From Trichomonas tenax (Eukaryota; Parabasalia; Trichomonadida; Trichomonadidae), in NCBI GenBank assembly GCA_023091735.1, contig JALKBU010001168.1, positions 1-15,569 of the forward strand: 15,569 bases of DNA, in the 5' to 3' direction. The notes below the pieces were generated by a model. That model was given only the letters and a program-made list of their open reading frames with translations, ran no database searches and was not told where the DNA came from. Below, piece after piece: positions 9,218-15,569 of this stretch. Numbering within the stretch: the stretch's first letter is position 1; each line of letters opens with the position of its first letter. A program made the position numbers and the translations under genes.

Positions 9218-9370
9218 TCAGCAACAGCCTTTCTTCTTTTCATCGCTCGCGAGCACAAGCTTGTTAACTGTTGAGTCAGCGCTTTCTCTTTCCATCTTTC
9301 TGACGACTTCAGATGCAACTCTTGTAAAAGCTTCGCGAATGTTTTGTCCTGTTTTAGCAGAAGTCTCACA
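9218..9370 (-). pseudogene. Rab GTPase C-terminal fragment
   Basis: The minus strand encodes 50 residues that begin CETSAKTGQNIREAFTRVAS, go on through EVVRKMERESADS and end in EKKKGCC before a TGA. ETSAKTG is the G5 guanine-specificity motif (SAK) of Rab GTPases. The rest is the last helix, hypervariable tail and the C-terminal CC geranylgeranylation motif. A stop (TAG) lies directly before the first codon, and no P-loop, switch regions, DxxG or NKxD motif is found upstream. About 150 residues of a normal 200-residue Rab are missing. The base before the fragment is an AG, but the trichomonad 3' splice-site/branch motif (ACTAACACACAG) is absent, so a terminal exon is unlikely. The fragment is more G/C-rich than its surroundings. 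Sequence outside the break looks unrelated, which suggests a duplicated or rearranged gene end. It is not expected to be functional. Confidence 0.85.
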
Positions 9371-9503
9371 CTATACATTTCACAATACATCGATCGAATA
9401 TCTAAAGCCAGGCTTTCAACTGGGAGCAATATCTATTTTTTATCAACTCTATGTTAGTAAAAAATTAAAAATTTCAAAAGTCGGGAGTAAAGTTCTGCCA
9501 AAA

Positions 9504-9545
9504 TTTGAGAGAAACTCATAGAATTTTTCTATGAAGTCTCTCAAA
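9504..9545. repeat. Hairpin next to beta-helix copy 2 (first)
   Basis: TTTGAGAGAAACTCATAGAA (9504-9523) is nearly the reverse complement of 9527-9545, with a very short T-rich loop. The flanks are also partly complementary (TCGGGA at 9481-9486 and TCCCGA at 9555-9560), so the structure may be a larger, decayed palindrome. Confidence 0.55.
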
Positions 9546-9613
9546 AAGGCTTGTTCCCGAGTTCTGCAACACAGTTTAAAGAAAATCGAATTTTATTCAA
9601 GTCTGTAAATTGC

Positions 9614-9656
9614 AAAATAATTTGAGAGATTCTCATAGAAAGATTCAAATTATTTT
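9614..9656. repeat. Hairpin next to beta-helix copy 2 (second)
   Basis: AAAATAATTTGA (9614-9625) and its exact reverse complement at 9645-9656 enclose a 19-base loop. The stretch 9621-9640 matches the left arm of the preceding hairpin at 18 of 20 bases. It lies just past the stop of the beta-helix gene and could act in 3'-end formation. Confidence 0.5.
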
Positions 9657-9658
9657 TT

Positions 9659-10747
9659 TCAAAAATGTTTCTTCGACATGTTCAGCCATTGTGATTTCAA
9701 GAAGTGAAATACCGAATAAATGATAGTTTTCTTGCTGCATGTTGATGCTGTTGAAAGCAATAATGGGAAAATACCAATTTTCATAAATGAAATAAAGAAA
9801 TCAATTTGATAATTAATAATAACAAATGTTTTTTCTATTCTCTTTTTATTAATTAAAATTAAGCCAAAATCTAAAAGAGGATTTTCTGCGTCACATAATT
9901 CTGTCGAAAAGAATGAAAGCTCAAATTGTAAATATTCTGTTGATGGACCATAAGATGCACCATTGTTTGGCCAATATGGGTTATTGAAGTAACAATTTGA
10001 TACTGTGAATGTTGCTTGGACATCGTAAGTATTAAATAATTTTTCTCCTGTGTTGTCTGAAATGATGCATTCTTTAAGATTAATATTTGAAGATGGTCCA
10101 AAAAATAAACCATATCTTCCAGGTTTGTTAGAATTTTTGATGAAAACAGATTGGAAAATGTCGATTGTCATAGACCTATAACCAAAAAGTGGCAATTTAG
10201 CTGCTGATGATATGTTGCAATTTGTGGTGAAATTCTGTGTTGATGTTCCATTTGCTCTATTCAAGAATCCTTCAACTTGATTAAATCCAGTGCAGTATGA
10301 GAAATTTGTAGTTTTGATGTCTTGGATGCCATAATTAGTATATAAAACAGAATGTTTGCCAGTGCTTTGCGTGAATGAGCATCCAATAATCTGACTTTTA
10401 CATGTTGATCTTTCTGGCAATACAACACATGATTGAGAACCATATTGACCACAATATGCACCACTACTGCAAACACCAATTTGGACACAGTTAATATTAT
10501 TGTATGAAATGGCACCACCAAATTGATTGTTTACACTTGAATCAGTATTTTTAGGTTTAATAAATGTTGTTTTGTAAACAAGTAAGTAATCTGATGATTT
10601 ACCATTGATAAATATAACACCTGAATCTCCTAAATTAGAAAAAACAACATTTAAAACGAAGTTGTTGCCACTTATTGTGAGTTTTTCGTTTCTTGTGATA
10701 TTTGTTGGTGATCCTGCATCCGGATAAACAGAATTCCAGACATCCAT
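9659..10747 (-). CDS. Asn/Ser-rich beta-helix-like protein, copy 2 of a duplicated pair
   Basis: This 362-residue protein starts at ATG 10745-10747 and ends with TGA at 9659-9661. It aligns end to end with the gene at 806-1879. Shared blocks include MDVWNSVYPDAG, ERSTCKSQIIGCSFTQSTGK, INLKECIISDNTGEK and NCYFNNPYWPNNGASYG. Relative to copy 1 it has in-frame insertions, one near residue 220 and about five residues near 297-313, and lacks one Leu in the hydrophobic segment. As in copy 1, the units are of beta-helix type, no signal peptide is seen, and one hydrophobic stretch precedes a basic tail. DNA similarity fades at the stop codon and falls to traces above the ATG. A TCATT initiator-like match lies four bases before the ATG, but it overlaps bases that look coding in both copies, so I do not call a promoter. 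Function is unknown; a surface protein is the usual inference. Confidence 0.72.
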   Translation of the reverse strand: MDVWNSVYPDAGSPTNITRNEKLTISGNNFVLNVVFSNLGDSGVIFINGKSSDYLLVYKTTFIKPKNTDSSVNNQFGGAISYNNINCVQIGVCSSGAYCGQYGSQSCVVLPERSTCKSQIIGCSFTQSTGKHSVLYTNYGIQDIKTTNFSYCTGFNQVEGFLNRANGTSTQNFTTNCNISSAAKLPLFGYRSMTIDIFQSVFIKNSNKPGRYGLFFGPSSNINLKECIISDNTGEKLFNTYDVQATFTVSNCYFNNPYWPNNGASYGPSTEYLQFELSFFSTELCDAENPLLDFGLILINKKRIEKTFVIINYQIDFFISFMKIGIFPLLLSTASTCSKKTIIYSVFHFLKSQWLNMSKKHF

Positions 10748-11195
10748 TAATGAATTCGATTCTTTTCGTCAATTTAAACAAAAAGCATTAAACATAAATT
10801 GGCGGTTTTCACTTACTTCGCCTTATTTATAACCTTTCTCTTTCAAATATAACCTTATCATCGATTTTCAACAAATGCCTATTCGAATTAACCCACAGAC
10901 TACAGAAACTCTATTTCATTGAATTATTATCTTAAAATCAAACAATTTTCGATATTTTGATATTGAATTTTCATAATAAAGTCTAGAACATTCACAATGC
11001 AATTACTGAATAAGCTAAGTTGATATCTAACTATATTATATGTTTACAAGAGTTATTTAAAATTAATAAAATCTAAATCTCTGTTTTAGAGTCTTTCCAG
11101 TTGAAATATAAAGACTTTGACACAAACATATTTAGATTTTAAAGAAACAAAAGATTTCTCATCACCAAGGAAATGAAAACGTGACAGATAAATAA
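10748..11195. other. Intergenic between divergent genes
   Basis: About 450 AT-rich bases separate the divergently transcribed beta-helix copy 2 and the ankyrin gene, so both promoters should lie here. No TCA(Y)(W) initiator stands clearly before the ankyrin start; TCATCACC at about 11159-11166 is the nearest candidate. A tiny upstream ORF (ATG AAA ACG TGA, 11173-11184) precedes the ankyrin ATG. Confidence 0.5.
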
Positions 11196-12200
11196 ATGGA
11201 TCAAATTCTCGCCGCGTTGCATCGCGGTGATCAATCAGACGAGACGATACAGAGCGCCGCCAATAATATCGCAGAACTTTCTAAGTACAACGAGCTATAC
11301 AACCTCCCATTCGGTGTTTTTCAGCGAATTATCGCAAAAACATCCACGATGCCTGTTTACGTGATCACTAAGATATTCACTGGAGCCCTCAGCTCATACA
11401 AATCACTCACTTACTGCTTGATTCCTCTTATCAACTGCGGAAGGATCGGAACACAACAGGCAATGATGGCGCTTGCTCCTTTGAGCGAGGCACCGCTATT
11501 TCACGAGATTTGCGCACAGCGCACTCCTGTACAACCAAATCCACCACCAGCAGCAACAAATCAAGGCGAAATTCGCAGAGCTCCAATTCTCAAGAATAAA
11601 CCGCAGGTAGAAGAGATCAGCAAGACGACAGAACATAAAATGAGCTTCATTTACTACTGCGAGACAGGCAAAATCGATACAGTCAGAAAACTTCTTCAAA
11701 AAAATCCAAAACTTGTCGATGAAAGAAACAAATACGGAGATTTTCCGATCCACAAAGCTGTCTGGAATGATCACCCCGATGTCGTAAAGCTCCTTCTCGA
11801 CAACAAAGCTGACCCCAACGCTCTCGACTTCGAAAAGTCAACGCCACTCATCAAAGCGTGCATGAAGAACAGCGCCGAGTGTGTTAGAATACTCCTTGAG
11901 GCCGGTGCAAAGCCAAACGAGAACTCTAATAAAGGAAACGCTCTCTTCATCGCTGCAGGAAAAGGAAACTACAAGATCGTGAAAACTCTTCTAGAAAATG
12001 GAGCTTCAGCAAACTCTGCAGGAAAATATGATGACACTTCACTTCACATCGCTGCACAGCGCGGTTACGCGGACATCTGCCAGATCCTTGTTCAATATGG
12101 CGCTGATGTAACTGCTAAAAATAACCTTGGACAGACTGCATTTGATTTGGCTGCAAAGGAATCTGTTAAAAATGCGCTTACACCACCTGCCAAAGAGTGA
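11196..12200 (+). CDS. Ankyrin repeat protein
   Basis: This is an intact 334-residue cytosolic protein with no signal peptide or membrane segment. Residues 1-110 form a mostly helical N-terminal domain that I do not recognise beyond its resemblance to N-termini of other short trichomonad ankyrin proteins. Residues 111-145 are a Pro/Ala/Gln-rich and charged linker (PVQPNPPPAATNQ). From about 147 there are ankyrin repeats. The clearest are 180-211 (GDFPIHKAVWNDHPDVVKLL), 213-245 (STPLIKACMKNSAECVRILL), 246-278 (GNALFIAAGKGNYKIVKTLL) and 279-311 (DTSLHIAAQRGYADICQILV), with partial repeats at each end. Ankyrin repeats bind other proteins; the partner cannot be read from sequence. The gene is visibly richer in G and C than its surroundings, with well-biased codons, which suggests real expression. 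It converges on the kinase gene, 275 bases away. Confidence 0.9.
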   Translation: MDQILAALHRGDQSDETIQSAANNIAELSKYNELYNLPFGVFQRIIAKTSTMPVYVITKIFTGALSSYKSLTYCLIPLINCGRIGTQQAMMALAPLSEAPLFHEICAQRTPVQPNPPPAATNQGEIRRAPILKNKPQVEEISKTTEHKMSFIYYCETGKIDTVRKLLQKNPKLVDERNKYGDFPIHKAVWNDHPDVVKLLLDNKADPNALDFEKSTPLIKACMKNSAECVRILLEAGAKPNENSNKGNALFIAAGKGNYKIVKTLLENGASANSAGKYDDTSLHIAAQRGYADICQILVQYGADVTAKNNLGQTAFDLAAKESVKNALTPPAKE

Positions 12201-12475
12201 GTGTGGTCATATATATTGTATAATTATCTATAATATGATAAAATTAGAATTTGATATATTACAATTTCATATCTATAAAAATAAAACACTTAAAGCCTCA
12301 TAACTCATCACAGAAACTACAAAATAGATAATATATACTGAATTTATGAACTATAACGAAATATATTTTTACTTTATTTTGTTTTTAGATTTAAGAATGA
12401 AATAGAGAGTAATTTTGAAGAGGAAAAAAACAGAACAAAATTTAGGAAAACAATAAAAAAATATTAATACAAAAC
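12201..12475. other. Short AT-rich spacer between converging genes
   Basis: This 275-base spacer should hold the 3' ends of both the ankyrin and kinase transcripts. I see A-rich, polyadenylation-compatible sequence (AAAATAAAAC near 12278) but no diagnostic signal. Confidence 0.4.
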
Positions 12476-13555
12476 TCATAAGTTTGCTAAAAGTTTGTTC
12501 TCCTTGATTGGAGCTTCTTGCGTTGTTCTTCTGTCATGATGCGGATGTTTTTCATTGACTCTAAGAATATAAGAATCTATCTGATTAAGCGACGCCCTAC
12601 AGCTGTTGGAAAACGTAGGACGTATAATCAGCGGTCTTTTGCGGACAACGCTAAAAGATGTTGTATTACGATTTTTTTCTTCCATCGATTGGGCGTTCTT
12701 AAAATAGCCATCGACGTAAGGTGTTGCCATTAAATCTGCAGCCGACGGCCTCTTATCTGGGTCCGTGTTAAGACATTGCTGAATAATTGATGTAACTTCA
12801 GGATTTACGAATCTAGGAATTGTATATTGACCATTTGTGATTTGCATTCTGACTCTTATTTGATTTTTCTCCGTCCAAGGAATGTCTGACGTTGCTAACA
12901 TGTAAAGACAAATTCCCATTGACCAAATGTCCGATTTTTTACCATCATACTGGTCTCCCCTGATGAGTTCAGGCGCGGCGTAGAAAATTGAGCCGCAGGA
13001 AGTACTTAAAAGTGTCTGGTCGTCTGATGAGTGAGAAAATCCAAAATCTCCAAGTCTTATATTCATTTTGTCTGTTAGATATATATTCTCTAGCTTTAAA
13101 TCTCGATGTGCGATATTTCTTGAGTGAAGATAATTTATTGCGGCGCATAATTGAGCAAAATATTTTCTTATATTCGGCTGTGAAAGTCGTCGAGACCGCG
13201 CGACGTGCTCAAAAAGCTCGCCGTTGGAGCAGTACTCCATGATGAGGAAAATAAAGTCCTGTTCGTAGACAATCTCGTAAAGTTGACAAATATTTTCGTG
13301 TTTCAGAGACTGATGGATACGAATTTCTTGTTCGAAGTGAATAAGAGTTGATGTGCCCTGAAGGGTCTGCCTGCTGACGATCTTGCACGCGAACTGCTGA
13401 CCGGTCCTGGTATTCTCAACTAATACAACTGTTGAGAAAGAGCCGTGGTTTATTGTCTTCACGATGCGGTACTGCTGGAACACTTTAGGAAAGTTCAGCT
13501 GAAGTTGCTCTTGGTCCGCTAAAGTTTGGTCTTCAATGATTACGTTTTGCGACAT
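12476..13555 (-). CDS. CAMK-type serine/threonine protein kinase
   Basis: This is a 359-residue protein kinase. The catalytic domain spans about residues 29-285. It has a glycine-rich loop (INHGSFSTV, 35-43), the ATP-anchoring Lys58 (FACKIV), the helix-C Glu77 (FEQEIRI), the catalytic loop HRDLKLEN (150-157, Asp152), DFG at 170-172, an activation loop TSCGS (185-189), APE (194-196) and the late conserved Arg of DKRPSA (269). HRDLKLEN, SCGS and the DIWSMGICLYML segment place it in the CAMK/AMPK-like group that is highly expanded in trichomonads. The first glycine of GxGxxG is replaced by Asn and the third by Ser; such changes are usually tolerated. All catalytic residues are present, so it should be active. 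The 75-residue basic C-terminal tail has no recognisable regulatory domain. The start at 13555 precedes the kinase domain by about 28 residues and is the natural choice. Confidence 0.93.
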   Translation of the reverse strand: MSQNVIIEDQTLADQEQLQLNFPKVFQQYRIVKTINHGSFSTVVLVENTRTGQQFACKIVSRQTLQGTSTLIHFEQEIRIHQSLKHENICQLYEIVYEQDFIFLIMEYCSNGELFEHVARSRRLSQPNIRKYFAQLCAAINYLHSRNIAHRDLKLENIYLTDKMNIRLGDFGFSHSSDDQTLLSTSCGSIFYAAPELIRGDQYDGKKSDIWSMGICLYMLATSDIPWTEKNQIRVRMQITNGQYTIPRFVNPEVTSIIQQCLNTDPDKRPSAADLMATPYVDGYFKNAQSMEEKNRNTTSFSVVRKRPLIIRPTFSNSCRASLNQIDSYILRVNEKHPHHDRRTTQEAPIKENKLLANL

Positions 13556-15388
13556 TAATAATTTTTTATTATTCCTTGAGAAAACGGTTTTTGATTGTAA
13601 AGAAAATGGAAAAGTGACTATAAAGTCAAATATTTTCCCGTTTTTTTCGGAAATTTATTTGGAGACTGTGATAGATAGAGGTCATGTTTTTCAAAGAAAA
13701 TTGATTTTTATAGTTTCTACAATTTTTTATTTGATATTGGATATAACATCATATATAACATAAAGAATTTTGTATTTTTTTTCAATCAATTTTTATTTGA
13801 TAATCAGATAGATATTATATTGTTAATGTAAATAAATTGAATTTCATGAAATTGTTTGAGTTTTTTGGTTTTATTTATATTTAGATCCTGCATTATATGT
13901 AATATATAAATATTTGTCCAAATCAATTTTTCATTTTATCAATCGATTTTTATTGTATCAATATATGAGAAATTCAATTTATGTTGTATATTTTCATTAA
14001 AATGAGTTTTTACATTGAAAATTTTTGCATTTTTCACTTTTAATCTAAATTTAGATGATGCGTATGATGTGTTTACTAAATATTTGATATAATCAATTTG
14101 TACTTTTTCAAAGGAATTTAATTTCGTTAATTGATAATCGATATATCCGCATTGCTGTATATTACAGTTATTTTGATCATAATCAAATATAAATTTTTAT
14201 TGGTTAAACGGCATCTACATATCATAGAACACCCAAAAAACAAATGATTTTAAGGGTACACTGTAACAGATAAGTAAACTTCAGAAAAAATCTGACATAA
14301 ATTTTTCGAGCATTTTGCACCAATTTAAAAATTCGAAAAATTTGAAAAAAGGAACATAGATCTATTTTAATCAATGGTCCATGTAGTATCGATTGACAAC
14401 AAAAAGATGTCTCGGCTCCTACTTTTAAAATCAATCTGAACAATATCTACGATAAAGTATCAACATATCTCATACTAGTACATTTTCATACGTTTATGAT
14501 ATTCATAGATTTGATCCTCAGCCTGCAATTCTCAATACAATTCACTAACGTGTTTATTCTGATCTGAAAAGTCCATTCTCTTGCTACACATTCAGAAAAA
14601 CAATAATCATTCCACGCACTCAATAATTCCAAAATTTTGGGTGGTATCAATGTATTTGGAATTATTGAGTGCGTGGAATCATTCCACTTTTTCCTCAATT
14701 TATGTACAAATATCGGAATATAATTTTCAAGAGACTGCTATGATATTTTGATCATGATATCATATGTCATCATCGTTACACATTCAGTATGTCATATTGT
14801 TTGCTTCATTTGCGATCTATTAAGAATAATTTTTGATAATTTTATTCAAAAATTTTGTTTTTTAAGGTAATGCACCATTTTAATCAATCAATTCTATTAA
14901 GCTATACTGCAGTATTCATTTTCTCACGATTTACATGACAATTATATATTTTTTTTCTTAAGAAATTTTGATTAAAATTTAAAATGCTTTCTTATCTGTT
15001 ATAATATCATTTATAAGTTATAATTTGATAAGTTTTTAATATGTGAAGAATTCTTTAGCATATAAATGGATATTTCTTGAGATTCAATTTGAATCTTCCT
15101 TATCCATTAACATATGTTGATATAAATGATTTCACTCCATTAACTATATACTAGGAAACCGATTATTCTGGTATGATTAGTAATAAATGAAGAAAATAGC
15201 TCATATTAAGTTGAAAAATATAATGAATTTGATTATATTGCCTGAAGTATAGCTGGACACTTCTACTTCTAATTATGAGCCTTTGCTGCAAATTTCGTTT
15301 CATATTTTATTTCATCAAATTATCATCATATATTTTACAGAAAATCTGATTGATTTAGACTACAATCATATGAGGGAATGTATCATTT
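13556..15388. other. Gene-poor AT-rich region
   Basis: About 1.8 kb lies upstream of the kinase, which is transcribed away from it. I find no frame with a recognisable domain; those at 14222-14443 (-) and 14486-14698 (-) look like chance, and the latter overlaps the hairpin at 14609-14679. The kinase promoter should lie near 13556-13640, where a TCACT initiator-like match (minus strand, 13613-13617) stands about 60 bases before the ATG. Confidence 0.5.
14609..14679. repeat. Perfect 25-bp inverted repeat
   Basis: Bases 14609-14633 are the exact reverse complement of 14655-14679, with a 21-base spacer. The arms are AT-moderate, not simple sequence. A second palindrome, GTGGAATCATTCCAC at 14673-14687, overlaps the right arm, so the motif ATTCCAC occurs twice in one direction and once in the other. 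This may be a hairpin RNA, a recent MITE-like element or a foldback. Confidence 0.8.
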
Positions 15389-15511
15389 ATGAAAAAGGGA
15401 GAGCCGTTTGTTTCCGTTAAAAAAGATCAAAAGATCGCAAAACAAGGCGTCACTGAATTTTCTACGTCTACTCAAACATCTCGATTTTTCTCCACCAGTA
15501 TGAATATTTAA
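15389..15511 (+). CDS. Possible small ORF of 40 residues, unknown
   Basis: The ATG at 15389-15391 opens a 40-residue frame starting MKKGEPFVSVKKDQKIAKQG and ending SMNI before TAA. Its composition is protein-like (Lys, Gln, Thr, Ser) and G/C-richer than the surrounding DNA. A TCATT match to the trichomonad initiator lies at 15383-15387, four bases before the ATG. I recognise no family. It could be a small gene, the 5' remnant of a longer gene, or chance; nothing downstream in the last 58 bases supports a continuation. Confidence 0.3.
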   Translation: MKKGEPFVSVKKDQKIAKQGVTEFSTSTQTSRFFSTSMNI

Positions 15512-15569
15512 GGTCTAATTTTGGTGGCAAATGAAAAATTTTCCCATCTAAAATGCTGTGGATATATAA

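Noticed and set aside
9183..9521. Plus-strand open frame of 112 codons
   Set aside because: It lies opposite the Rab C-terminal fragment, whose protein match is unambiguous; the plus frame is its shadow extended by chance.
1..15569. Signs of a multi-gene defence, biosynthetic or mobile system
   Set aside because: The genes are unrelated single units in mixed orientation. No transposase, integrase, polymerase, nuclease or repeat array could be recognised.

Overview
The window looks like nuclear DNA from a trichomonad protist, most probably Tritrichomonas or Trichomonas. It is very AT-rich, and no intron is needed to read the intact genes. It carries gene families that are greatly expanded in trichomonads: a BspA-like leucine-rich repeat protein, a two-repeat Myb protein, a short ankyrin protein, a CAMK-type kinase, a Rab GTPase remnant and Asn-rich beta-helix-like surface proteins. 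One start codon sits just behind a TCA(Y)(W) initiator-like motif, as is known for trichomonads. The genus call is inference.

Layout. Positions 154-744 (+) hold the C-terminal part of a BspA-like gene with no start. It converges on a beta-helix-like gene at 806-1879 (-). A two-repeat Myb gene at 2572-3091 (-) is broken by one extra base in a homopolymer. A degenerate tRNA-Asn(GTT) lies at 3898-3971; a second copy of its 3' end follows about 220 bases later. From about 3970 to 7940 there is a 4 kb gene-poor, AT-rich stretch with nested inverted repeats and one local G/C-rich patch. A SLC35B-type (PAPS or nucleotide-sugar) transporter is at 7951-8970 (+). A 50-residue Rab GTPase C-terminus lies at 9218-9370 (-). 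A second copy of the beta-helix-like gene is at 9659-10747 (-). An ankyrin protein at 11196-12200 (+) converges on a protein kinase at 12476-13555 (-). The last 2 kb is gene-poor, with a perfect 25-bp hairpin and a possible small ORF at 15389-15511.

The genes do not form an operon or pathway, as expected in a eukaryote. Three are clearly intact single-copy-type genes: the transporter, the ankyrin protein and the kinase. The rest is a mixture of family duplicates and gene debris: a truncated BspA gene, a frameshifted Myb gene, a Rab tail and an interrupted tRNA. I see no mobile-element protein, CRISPR array or clearly new multi-gene system. The most informative observations are the tRNA 3'-end duplication around a 205-base insert, the Rab fragment, the homopolymer frameshift in the Myb gene, and the signs that the beta-helix pair once encoded more than its present ATG suggests.
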